From positions 798,240-862,239 of the forward strand of contig NZ_JARPUQ010000002.1 in assembly GCF_029537735.1 (NCBI RefSeq): 64,000 nt of DNA, read 5' to 3'. The DNA comes from Robiginitalea aestuariiviva (GTDB lineage Bacteria; Bacteroidota; Bacteroidia; Flavobacteriales; Flavobacteriaceae). The notes below the pieces were generated by a model. The model worked only from the letters and a program-made list of their open reading frames with translations. It was not told where the DNA came from and made no database searches. Numbering within the stretch: position 1 is the first letter of the stretch; each line of letters starts with the position of its first letter. A program made the position numbers and the translations under genes. Positions 1 to 7,645 of the stretch are shown piece by piece.

Positions 1-969
1 ATCCAGTACACCCGGAACATGGTTACCGGGGCTTCCACGGCCAATGCGGCCATTATCCTGGTGGATGCCCGCCACGGGGTGATCGAACAGACCAAACGGC
101 ATGCCTTTATCGCTTCCCTGCTGCACATCCCCCATGTGATTGTCTGTGTAAACAAGATGGACCTGGTGGATTTCAGTGAACAGGTATTCCAGGAGATCGT
201 CGAACAATTTGAAGGGTTTGCCTCTAAAATGCTGATCCCGGATATCCGGTTTATCCCGATCAGTGCCTTAAAAGGTGACAATGTGGTGAACCGTTCCAAA
301 AACATGGAATGGTACCAGGGTGCCCCCTTGTTGCATACCCTGGAAACCATGCACATCAGCAGCGACATCAATAAGGTTGACGCACGATTTCCGGTACAAA
401 CTGTGCTGCGTCCGCAGAGCGAGGAATTTATCGATTACCGGGGGTATGCGGGTCGCGTGGCCAGCGGTGTTTTTCGGATCGGTGACACGGTAAGCGTGCT
501 CCCTTCCGGGTTTACCAGCCGCATTAAGGGTATCGACGGGCCGGATGGCCCGCTGCAGGAGGCCTTTGCCCCCCAGTCCGTTTCCCTTACCCTCGAGGAC
601 GATATTGACATCAGCCGGGGTGATATGATCGTTCGCGCCAACAACCAGCCGGAAGCCACCCAGGACCTGGAGGTAATGCTGTGCTGGCTGAACGACAAAC
701 CCGCCCGCCCGCGGGCCAAGTATACGCTCATGCATACCACCAACCAGCAAAAAGCCATGATCAGGGAGGTGGTTTATAAAATCGATATCCATACCCTGAG
801 CCGCAATAAGGAAGATGCTGAAATTGGGATGAACGACATCTGCAAGGTGAAATTGCGGACCACCCGCCCGATTATGGTAGACGATTACCGCGAGAACCGT
901 ACCACCGGGAGCCTGATTCTGGTAGACGACACCACTAACGAGACGGTGGCGGCCGCCATGGTGGTCTGA
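1..969 (+). CDS. cysN: Sulfate adenylyltransferase subunit 1 (CysN), 5'-truncated by window edge
   Basis: GTPase subunit of ATP sulfurylase, which with CysD makes adenosine phosphosulfate from ATP and sulfate in the cytoplasm. The frame is open from base 1, and its first visible residues (QYTRNM followed by TGAST) are the stretch just after the G3 DTPGHE motif in CysN, so the P-loop and roughly the first 100 residues lie upstream. Visible are the G4 motif NKMD, the G5-like ISALKGDNV, and then two EF-Tu-like beta-barrel domains. The protein ends after the second barrel, so it is not a CysN-CysC fusion. cysD is expected just upstream. Family assignment is strong; the internal ATG at 19 is not the true start. 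Confidence 0.94.
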   Translation: MQYTRNMVTGASTANAAIILVDARHGVIEQTKRHAFIASLLHIPHVIVCVNKMDLVDFSEQVFQEIVEQFEGFASKMLIPDIRFIPISALKGDNVVNRSKNMEWYQGAPLLHTLETMHISSDINKVDARFPVQTVLRPQSEEFIDYRGYAGRVASGVFRIGDTVSVLPSGFTSRIKGIDGPDGPLQEAFAPQSVSLTLEDDIDISRGDMIVRANNQPEATQDLEVMLCWLNDKPARPRAKYTLMHTTNQQKAMIREVVYKIDIHTLSRNKEDAEIGMNDICKVKLRTTRPIMVDDYRENRTTGSLILVDDTTNETVAAAMVV

Positions 970-1044
970 GGGGGCTATCCGGGCCTGAAGGTCGATTAAT
1001 CCGGGCACTTACCGGAAGAATTAGTTCTGGCTAGAAGGGAGGCG

Positions 1045-1052
1045 TACCTTTG
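1045..1052 (+). promoter_or_regulatory. Bacteroidota -7 box (TACCTTTG) for the OmpA-family gene
   Basis: Exact match to the TAnnTTTG -7 consensus of the primary sigma factor in Bacteroidota, 21 bases before the ATG at 1074. No clear -33 TTG is seen. The in-frame TTG at 1050 is part of this box, which argues against it being a start codon. Confidence 0.6.
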
Positions 1053-1073
1053 GTATTCCCAATCTTTATTGCC

Positions 1074-2246
1074 ATGAAAGCGCGCGCCTCCCTTCCGTTT
1101 TTCATCATTTTAATTTCCCTTCAATGGCTCTATGGGCAGGAACCTTCCCTGGCCCTGCAACCCTCGGACAGCCTGGTGCAATCCTACTGGCTGGCCGGCC
1201 TGGGCTGGAATGCCGTGGACGATAGCTGGAAGGCCCGGGCCGATTTCCCCACCACAGATATGGTACACCTGCAGCCGTATCCGTCCCGGGTAAGCCTGGG
1301 CCGGTATTTTCGCAGCGGACTGGGCCTGGAAGTCATCGGCTCTGCCAACCGTTACCGGGAGGGCAAGGTGGTGGATGGGGCCGTACTTGCCGAATCCAGC
1401 AGCTATTGGGCGGTAGATACCCGCCTGAGTTATGACCTGAACCGCCTGGTGGGCCCCACTGGCTTTTTGGACCCCTATGTAGGGGTGGGTGCCGGGGTTA
1501 CCAATGCCAACAGCACCTCCCGCAGTACGCTCAATGGGGTGGTAGGGACGCGTATCTGGTTTTCCGACCGCTGGGGGCTGGACCTGAACAGCACCGGCAA
1601 ATGGGCCCTTAAACAAGGCGCCACCAACCACCTGCAGCATGCAGCCGGGGTTGTATACCGTTTCCGGATGGAAGAGGGGCTCACCCGGAAAGGGGAGGCC
1701 AAAAAAGCCCTGCTCGAAGCTCAGGCGGCTGAAGCGGCCCGGGAGCGGGATTCCCTGGCAGCGGCACGGCAGGCCGAAGAAGAGGCTTTACAACGCGTAG
1801 CCGAGGAGCTGGCCCGCAAGGAAGAGGCGGCGCGCCAGGCCCTGGCCGAAGCTGCCCGAAAGGAAGCGGAACAATGGCAGGAACTGCAAGCCCGCCTGGC
1901 CGCCCTGGGCACCATCCGCTTTGCCTTTAATTCCTCCTACTTAAGTCCGGAAGGCAAGGAGGCGGTTGCCGCCCTGGCGGCATTTATGCAAAGCCACCCC
2001 AATATAAACTTCGAAATAACCGGGCATACCGATGCCCGGGGCACGGACCCCTACAACCTCTGGTTATCTGAACGCCGGGCCAGCAGGGTAGCCGAAGCCC
2101 TTGTGGCAAGGGGAATTGCGGCATCCCGGATTTCCATTGTGGCCCGGGGCGAGTCCGAGCTCCGGAACCATTGTGCAGACGGGGTTTCCTGTACCGCGCC
2201 CGAGCATGCCGAAAACCGGCGCGTGGAAGTGCGGATGCGGGATTAG
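1074..2246 (+). CDS. OmpA-family outer membrane protein with beta-barrel, coiled linker and peptidoglycan-binding domain
   Basis: Envelope protein of 390 residues from the ATG at 1074. A signal peptide ends near the YGQ at about residue 22. Residues of about 25-210 look like an eight-stranded OmpA-type barrel (alternating hydrophobics, many Tyr/Gly). Residues of about 215-280 are an Ala/Glu/Arg-rich heptad-like stretch, probably a coiled coil spanning periplasm. The C-terminal OmpA domain has the peptidoglycan-binding motifs GHTDARG and NRRVEV, and carries a pair of cysteines (C-x5-C) just before the last motif. The longer frame starting at TTG 1050 was rejected because that codon sits in the -7 box. 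Likely role: anchoring the outer membrane to peptidoglycan. It stands alone between cysN and the polysaccharide locus. Confidence 0.88.
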   Translation: MKARASLPFFIILISLQWLYGQEPSLALQPSDSLVQSYWLAGLGWNAVDDSWKARADFPTTDMVHLQPYPSRVSLGRYFRSGLGLEVIGSANRYREGKVVDGAVLAESSSYWAVDTRLSYDLNRLVGPTGFLDPYVGVGAGVTNANSTSRSTLNGVVGTRIWFSDRWGLDLNSTGKWALKQGATNHLQHAAGVVYRFRMEEGLTRKGEAKKALLEAQAAEAARERDSLAAARQAEEEALQRVAEELARKEEAARQALAEAARKEAEQWQELQARLAALGTIRFAFNSSYLSPEGKEAVAALAAFMQSHPNINFEITGHTDARGTDPYNLWLSERRASRVAEALVARGIAASRISIVARGESELRNHCADGVSCTAPEHAENRRVEVRMRD

Positions 2247-2318
2247 GCCCAAAGGTCCATTACACCAGTAGCTTCGCTGGTTATTCTGTCGGAAAATTGG
2301 GTATTTTGCGGAAGAATT

Positions 2319-2350
2319 CCCGTAAAAAACGGGCCGTTCCCGTACCTTTA
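2319..2350 (+). promoter_or_regulatory. Small inverted repeat and weak -7-like box before the carbamoyltransferase
   Basis: CCCGT-AAAAA-ACGGG (2319-2333) is a perfect inverted repeat with a 5-base loop. TACCTTTA (2343-2350) differs from the TAnnTTTG box only in the last base. Together they are the best candidate promoter region for the 2416-6558 operon. No T-tract follows, so a terminator is unlikely. Confidence 0.3.
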
Positions 2351-2415
2351 AGGTTCGTTCCCCCGGAAAGTATTGCAAACCGACAACAGAGACACGCAAG
2401 AAGAAGTAAAGACTT

Positions 2416-4158
2416 ATGGTAATTCTGGGACTCAACTACTATTTCCACGATTCCACCGCCTGTATCGTGGTAGACGGCCAGTTAGTAGCGGCCATTGAAG
2501 AAGAACGCCTGAACCGGGACAAGCACACCCGGGTTTTCCCGCAAAAGGCCATAGACCGCTGCCTGAAGATTGCCGGGATAGGCTATGGGGATATCGATCA
2601 TATTGCCATTTCCATTAAACCCACCCACAACCTCGGCAAGAAGCTGGGGTACCTGGCCAGCCGGCTGGGCATCTTCAAGACTTTTGTGAACCACGAGTTC
2701 GTGCATGCCTACAACAAGCAAAAGGCTTTCTGGGGGTGGTATAAATACCACTACCAAAAGAAAGGCAACGGCCCCGAGGTACACCTGATCCCGCACCACT
2801 ACAGCCATGCCCCGGGGTCCTTTTACGTGTCCCCGTACCGGGAGGCCGCCCTGCTGGGCATTGACGGCTCCGGGGAATGGGCCACCACCTGGTTGGGGTA
2901 CGGGAAGGAAAATGAAATCAAATGCCTGGGGGAAACCTTTTTCCCGCATTCCCTGGGCTCGTTTTACGAAGCGGTAACCCAATTCTGCGGATTTCGGACC
3001 AGTTACGACGAGGGAAAAACCATGGGCCTGGCCCCCATGGGGAATGCCTCCACGTTTTATGAACAGGTGAGTGACATGGTGCGGGTAGACGCCAACGGCC
3101 GCCTGCATTTTGACCTGAGCTACTTCAACTTCCAAAACATGCACTGGCAGCGGCTCTCCCCCAAATTCTACGAGACCTTTGGCCCGGCCCGCAAACACGG
3201 GGAGGACTTTCAGCAGCACCACAAGGACATGGCGGCTGCCTTCCAGCGGGTGCTGGAAGACCGGGTGCTGGAAATCTGCGACATCCTTCATGCTAAAACC
3301 CAGGCCGAGTACCTGGTCATTTCCGGGGGGGTGTCCCTGAACAGTGTCATGAATGGTCGCATTGTGCGCGAAAGCAAGTTCAGGGATGTCTATGTGATGC
3401 CCGCCGCCGGAGATAATGGAACGGCTATCGGGGCCGCCTACTACCTCTATAATGGCATTTTCGGGAAGCCACGGAATTTTGTCCACATGGACCCCTATGT
3501 GGGCACCGCCTACACCAATGAGGAGATCGAAAAAGTCCTTAAAGGCGCCAAGTTGCAATATACCCACCACGACGACATCTGCGGGGCCGCAGCAGAATTG
3601 CTGGAACGGGGCAAGATAATCGGTTGGTTCCAGGGCAAGATGGAAATCGGGCCGCGGGCCCTGGGCAGCCGGAGTATCCTGGCCAACCCGGCTTTCCCGG
3701 ACATGAAGGACAAGATCAATGCCGAGGTGAAATTCCGCGAAGCCTACCGCCCTTTTGCCCCTTCTGCCATTGTGGAGGCCAAGGACGAATTTTTTGACCT
3801 GGCGGTGGAAGCCCCTTTTATGCTGAAGGTTTGCAATGTGCTACCGGACAAGATTGACGTGATTCCCGCGGTAACCCACGTAGACGGCAGCGCCCGCCTG
3901 CAGACGGTGCGTAAGGAGCTGCATCCCCGCTATTACGAAGTCATCCAGAAGCTCGGGAAGAAAACCGGGGTGCCCGTGGTACTCAATACCAGCTTTAATA
4001 TCCAGGGAGAACCCGTGGTGGAATCCCCACAGGATGCCGTCCGCTGCTTTTATTCTACAGGCCTGGACGCCCTGGTGATCGGCAATTTCCTGCTGGCCAA
4101 GGCTTCTGCCGGCCTGGAACCCCAGGCACTAACCAAACAGGAAGCGGATGCTGTTTAA
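2416..4158 (+). CDS. Carbamoyltransferase, NodU/CmcH family
   Basis: 580-residue enzyme predicted to transfer a carbamoyl group from carbamoyl phosphate (through carbamoyl-adenylate) to a hydroxyl of a sugar. The N-terminal Kae1-like ATPase domain begins with the usual glycine-rich LGLNYYFHDS segment and contains the metal-binding HHYSHA motif at residues 127-132 and LLGIDGSGEW near 147. The C-terminal YrdC-like/NodU domain has EIGPRALGSRS, RPFAPS and VVLNTSFN. Full family length. It overlaps the next gene by 11 bases, and the three genes 2416-6558 read as one operon. In a polysaccharide locus it most likely O-carbamoylates a glycan residue; the acceptor cannot be deduced. Confidence 0.93.
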   Translation: MVILGLNYYFHDSTACIVVDGQLVAAIEEERLNRDKHTRVFPQKAIDRCLKIAGIGYGDIDHIAISIKPTHNLGKKLGYLASRLGIFKTFVNHEFVHAYNKQKAFWGWYKYHYQKKGNGPEVHLIPHHYSHAPGSFYVSPYREAALLGIDGSGEWATTWLGYGKENEIKCLGETFFPHSLGSFYEAVTQFCGFRTSYDEGKTMGLAPMGNASTFYEQVSDMVRVDANGRLHFDLSYFNFQNMHWQRLSPKFYETFGPARKHGEDFQQHHKDMAAAFQRVLEDRVLEICDILHAKTQAEYLVISGGVSLNSVMNGRIVRESKFRDVYVMPAAGDNGTAIGAAYYLYNGIFGKPRNFVHMDPYVGTAYTNEEIEKVLKGAKLQYTHHDDICGAAAELLERGKIIGWFQGKMEIGPRALGSRSILANPAFPDMKDKINAEVKFREAYRPFAPSAIVEAKDEFFDLAVEAPFMLKVCNVLPDKIDVIPAVTHVDGSARLQTVRKELHPRYYEVIQKLGKKTGVPVVLNTSFNIQGEPVVESPQDAVRCFYSTGLDALVIGNFLLAKASAGLEPQALTKQEADAV

Positions 4159-5599
4159 CTCTTTCGAGTTTTTCGCATTCCTTCCCCTGGTTTTCCTGCT
4201 GTACTGGGGGCTTGGGGTTTCCCGCCTCCGCAGCCAGAACATCCTGCTGCTGGTAGCCAGCTATATTTTTTACGGCTGGTGGGACTGGCGCTTTTTGTCC
4301 CTGATCCTTTTTTCTACCCTGGTGGATTATACGGTGGGCTTGCTCTTGGGTCGCACCCAGGCCCCCGGCCGCCGCAAAGTGTTGCTCTGGTGCAGCATTG
4401 CAGTGAACCTGGGATTGCTGGGATTCTTCAAGTATTACAATTTCTTTGTGGATTCCTTTGCAGACGCCTTTTCCTTCTTCGGGTATCCGCTGGGGGAGAC
4501 CTGGACGCTTAATATTATCCTGCCCGTCGGGATTTCCTTCTACACCTTCCAGACCCTGTCCTATACCATAGACGTTTACCGCCGGCAATTGGAGCCCACC
4601 CGGGATTTTATCGCCTTTGCCGCCTTTGTGTCCTTTTTTCCCCAGCTGGTGGCCGGGCCCATAGAGCGGGCCTCCCAGCTGCTGCCCCAGATTGCCAGCC
4701 CCCGGAAACTCCGGTATGGGCAATGGGTAGACGGGTTGCTGCTGATCCTCTGGGGCCTGTTTAAAAAAGTAGCCATTGCGGATTCCCTGGGGATGATCGT
4801 AGACGACATTTTTGCCCACCATACCGAACAGGGCGGCCTGGTACTGCTCATGGGCGCCGTGTTGTTCGGTTTCCAGATCTACGGGGATTTCAGCGGGTAT
4901 TCGGACATTGCCATCGGGACGGCCAAGCTCTTTGGCATTGAACTGATGTCCAACTTCCGCTTCCCCTACTTTTCCCGCAACATCTCCGAATTCTGGCACC
5001 GTTGGCACATATCGCTCTCCACCTGGTTCCGGGATTACCTGTACATCCCCCTGGGCGGGTCGCGGCTGGGGAAAGGAAAGGCCCTGCGCAACATTTTTAT
5101 CATCTTCCTGGTAAGCGGGTTCTGGCACGGGGCCAACTGGACGTTCCTGATTTGGGGCGGCATCCATGCCTGTTTGTATGTGCCCCTGTTTATCGGCGGG
5201 CAGAACCGCAGTTTTGTGGGCTCGGTGATCGGGGAGCGCAACGGCTGGCCCACGCTTCGTGAAGTCGGGCAGACCCTGCTGACCTTCCTGCTGGTGAGCC
5301 TGGCCTGGATCTATTTCCGGGCGCCATCCCTGGCCGAAGCCAATGCCTACCTGGGCGGGATCTTTTCGCGCTGGGAATGGACGCCCTACCACCACCCTAT
5401 GGGCTACCGCATGTGGGATTACGCCGTGTTGCTGCTGTTTTTTGTGGCCTATGAATACGGGATCCGGCGGGACGAACGCAGGCCCATTCCCTTCCGGAGT
5501 CGCCTGCTGCGCTGGAGCGTAGCCATTGTACTGCTCTTTGGGCTGTTGTTGTTTTACCAGAGCGGTACGGACCGTTCCTTTATCTATTTCCAGTTCTGA
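4148..5599 (+). CDS. MBOAT-family membrane O-acyltransferase (AlgI-like)
   Basis: 483-residue integral membrane protein with about ten hydrophobic segments. It carries the MBOAT signature: the SEFWHRWHISLS loop, then the catalytic-type histidines in SGFWHGANW (His327) and GGIHA (His340). AlgI-type members pass acetyl groups across the inner membrane for O-acetylation of exopolysaccharide. It starts 11 bases inside the carbamoyltransferase gene and shares the bases TGATG with the SGNH gene after it, so the three are translationally coupled. The pairing with an SGNH protein mirrors AlgI with AlgJ/AlgX, which supports glycan O-acetylation as the role. Confidence 0.93.
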   Translation: MLFNSFEFFAFLPLVFLLYWGLGVSRLRSQNILLLVASYIFYGWWDWRFLSLILFSTLVDYTVGLLLGRTQAPGRRKVLLWCSIAVNLGLLGFFKYYNFFVDSFADAFSFFGYPLGETWTLNIILPVGISFYTFQTLSYTIDVYRRQLEPTRDFIAFAAFVSFFPQLVAGPIERASQLLPQIASPRKLRYGQWVDGLLLILWGLFKKVAIADSLGMIVDDIFAHHTEQGGLVLLMGAVLFGFQIYGDFSGYSDIAIGTAKLFGIELMSNFRFPYFSRNISEFWHRWHISLSTWFRDYLYIPLGGSRLGKGKALRNIFIIFLVSGFWHGANWTFLIWGGIHACLYVPLFIGGQNRSFVGSVIGERNGWPTLREVGQTLLTFLLVSLAWIYFRAPSLAEANAYLGGIFSRWEWTPYHHPMGYRMWDYAVLLLFFVAYEYGIRRDERRPIPFRSRLLRWSVAIVLLFGLLLFYQSGTDRSFIYFQF

Positions 5600-6558
5600 T
5601 GCGACCCCTGCTACACCTTGCCAAAAAACTCATCCTCTTTACCGCAGTAACCCTGCTGGTGTTGGAGGCCCTGGTGCGCATCTTCCATTTGTACAAGGAT
5701 ACCCCGGCCCGTTTTGTAGATGCCCGGGAGGTGGAAAAATGGCGCCCCGGCCAGCACGGGTATGCCGTAACCGGGAACCGGCGGCAGAATTTCTCGGAAT
5801 ACCGTATCAATGCCAGCGGCTACAACTCCGCCCGGGAATACACCCCGGATGCAGACACGCTGGAAATCGCCCTGGTGGGCGACAGTTTTATCGAAGGCTT
5901 CCACCAGGATTACCAGGCGTCCATTGGCCGGAAGATGGAGGCCCGCCTGCCCGGGGTGCAGGTTTACGAATATGGGTATGCCGGGTACGACCTGGCCGAT
6001 GAGCTCCACCTGCTGCAGGCCTATAGGGAGGACTTCCAAAACATCGATTACACCCTGATTTACCTGAAATTCCCGGACGATCTCCAGCGCAGCACCTACC
6101 AGGTTTCCTATGACCGGTTACGGCTGGAAACGGGCCCGTATCGGCTGCTGAAGATGAGTAAACTGGTAGTCTACCTCCAGAACATTGGCCTGATGAGCGC
6201 CGCCCGCAATGCCGTATCCCAGGGGATGGCTGCCCTAAGGCCCACCCCGCCCCCTGCCGGCCCGGCCCCGGCCCCGGAGGCCCAAAAGGCCCGCTACCTG
6301 GAAAACCTGCAGGCCTTGCTGGAGCAGTACCCTGTAGACACCACTAAGACGGCCTTCCTGCTCGATAGCCGGAACGCCCCGGAGGAAGTCTTACACATCC
6401 TTGGTCAACAAGGCATTGCTTACCTGGACTACGGCCCAGCCCTGGCCGGCTCCGCAACCCCGGTAACCCTCATTTACGACCAGCACTGGAACGATCACGG
6501 ACGGGAAATACTGGCAGACACCCTAAGCGCCTGGGTAGCCCTGCGCCTGAGGCGGTAA
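5599..6558 (+). CDS. SGNH/GDSL-like hydrolase or acetyltransferase partner of the MBOAT protein
   Basis: 319 residues with an N-terminal hydrophobic anchor (about residues 8-28) and a periplasmic SGNH fold. Block I is GDSFIEG with the nucleophile Ser96; block V is DQHWN with Asp294 and His296, giving the complete Ser-His-Asp set. Such proteins (AlgJ/AlgX/PatB-like) act as acetyl-transferring or acetylesterase partners of MBOAT pumps in the periplasm. It overlaps the MBOAT gene by one base. Sequence similarity to any named member is not obvious beyond the motifs, so whether it transfers or removes the acyl group is inferred only from context. Confidence 0.85.
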   Translation: MRPLLHLAKKLILFTAVTLLVLEALVRIFHLYKDTPARFVDAREVEKWRPGQHGYAVTGNRRQNFSEYRINASGYNSAREYTPDADTLEIALVGDSFIEGFHQDYQASIGRKMEARLPGVQVYEYGYAGYDLADELHLLQAYREDFQNIDYTLIYLKFPDDLQRSTYQVSYDRLRLETGPYRLLKMSKLVVYLQNIGLMSAARNAVSQGMAALRPTPPPAGPAPAPEAQKARYLENLQALLEQYPVDTTKTAFLLDSRNAPEEVLHILGQQGIAYLDYGPALAGSATPVTLIYDQHWNDHGREILADTLSAWVALRLRR

Positions 6559-6587
6559 ATCAGAATTCAGAATTTAATCGAAAGGTT

Positions 6588-7601
6588 TCAGGGCCGCCGG
6601 TACAGGGGGAAGTAATCCGTGTGGGGGTCCATGCCCTGGGTAAGTTCCCCGTACACTTCCGGCAAAGCGATGTACTGCCAAACCCGAAAGGGCTTCCGAA
6701 GCTGGGAAAAATGGGATTTAAATTGGTACAGGCCATCCTTGCGGCCACCCAAACCGCCTCCCAGGTTTAGCAGGTGCTGGCCTTCTTTTTTGGCCAGGCG
6801 CCACATGTGGTCAATCAGCAGACGGGAAGGGGAGAGGGCCAGTCCGGCTTCCCGGGTCCCGGATAAATGATAATGCGCATAGGGGTGCTTTCGCAACAAA
6901 ATGGCAGCTCCTATAGCCTCGCCGGTATCCCGGGTTTCGGCAAACAGGAAATCAGCCCTAAAATCCCGAGCCGCCAGTAACTGACGGTAGTATTCGAGGG
7001 GGAAAAAATATTCCCGTCGGGCCCCTACGCGGGCCATGGTTTCGTCGTAGATTTCCTTGAACAGGGCCGGGGCTTCGGCATCCGTACGATGCACCACCCT
7101 ACTGAGTTTTCGATAGTGGTTAATCTGGGAACGGTTGCGGGCCTGGAACTGCCCCCGGATCTCGGCCTCCCTGGCCTGCAGGTCCAGGTAGACTACTTCC
7201 CCTTTATTCCGGATCTCGCCCAGGCCTGCCAGCAGGGTTTCCTGGGCGGGCAGAAAGGGGTGGAGCCTGGCAAAGATGCTCACTGCCCTAAACTCTTGCA
7301 TAAAGGCTGCCAGGACTTGCTGAAAACCCCGGTCCGGACATGGCTGCCCGATGGCCAGGGGGCCTCCATATCCGTAAACGGTGCGCGCATCCCAATAGGT
7401 GGATTTCGGGATGGGCTGCAACACCAGGGGTAGGGCCACTTCGCCCCGGGCATGGGCATAATGCAATAGCACCGGCCGGTCTCCCGGGCGGGTATTGGCC
7501 TGGTGGTACGCCACGCAATGGTAGGTATCCGCCTGGGGGAACCTTTTCAGGGTTTCCCTCCATTGGCCGGGATCTTCAATATGGCGGAGTTTTTCGTTCA
7601 A
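6588..7601 (-). CDS. FemAB/GNAT-like acyltransferase, paralogue of the C-terminal half of its neighbour
   Basis: 337 residues resembling the FemAB-like branch of the GNAT superfamily (proteins that use aminoacyl-tRNA or acyl-CoA). Recognisable marks are the YGYGGPL segment early in the protein, the QARNRSQINHYRK segment in the middle and the late LGGGLGGRKDGLYQFK segment. Those first and last marks recur as YGYSGPL and LGGGRHNDDGLYRHK in the C-terminal domain of the next gene upstream (7646-10303), so the two are paralogues. It is the last gene of the - strand run that begins at 12205. It may add an amino acid or acyl group to the glycan or its lipid carrier; the substrate is unknown. Confidence 0.75.
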   Translation of the reverse strand: MNEKLRHIEDPGQWRETLKRFPQADTYHCVAYHQANTRPGDRPVLLHYAHARGEVALPLVLQPIPKSTYWDARTVYGYGGPLAIGQPCPDRGFQQVLAAFMQEFRAVSIFARLHPFLPAQETLLAGLGEIRNKGEVVYLDLQAREAEIRGQFQARNRSQINHYRKLSRVVHRTDAEAPALFKEIYDETMARVGARREYFFPLEYYRQLLAARDFRADFLFAETRDTGEAIGAAILLRKHPYAHYHLSGTREAGLALSPSRLLIDHMWRLAKKEGQHLLNLGGGLGGRKDGLYQFKSHFSQLRKPFRVWQYIALPEVYGELTQGMDPHTDYFPLYRRP

Positions 7602-7645
7602 AGGCGTTTGTTCCGGGGGTTAGGGCAACCAAAGTTTTACAAAAG

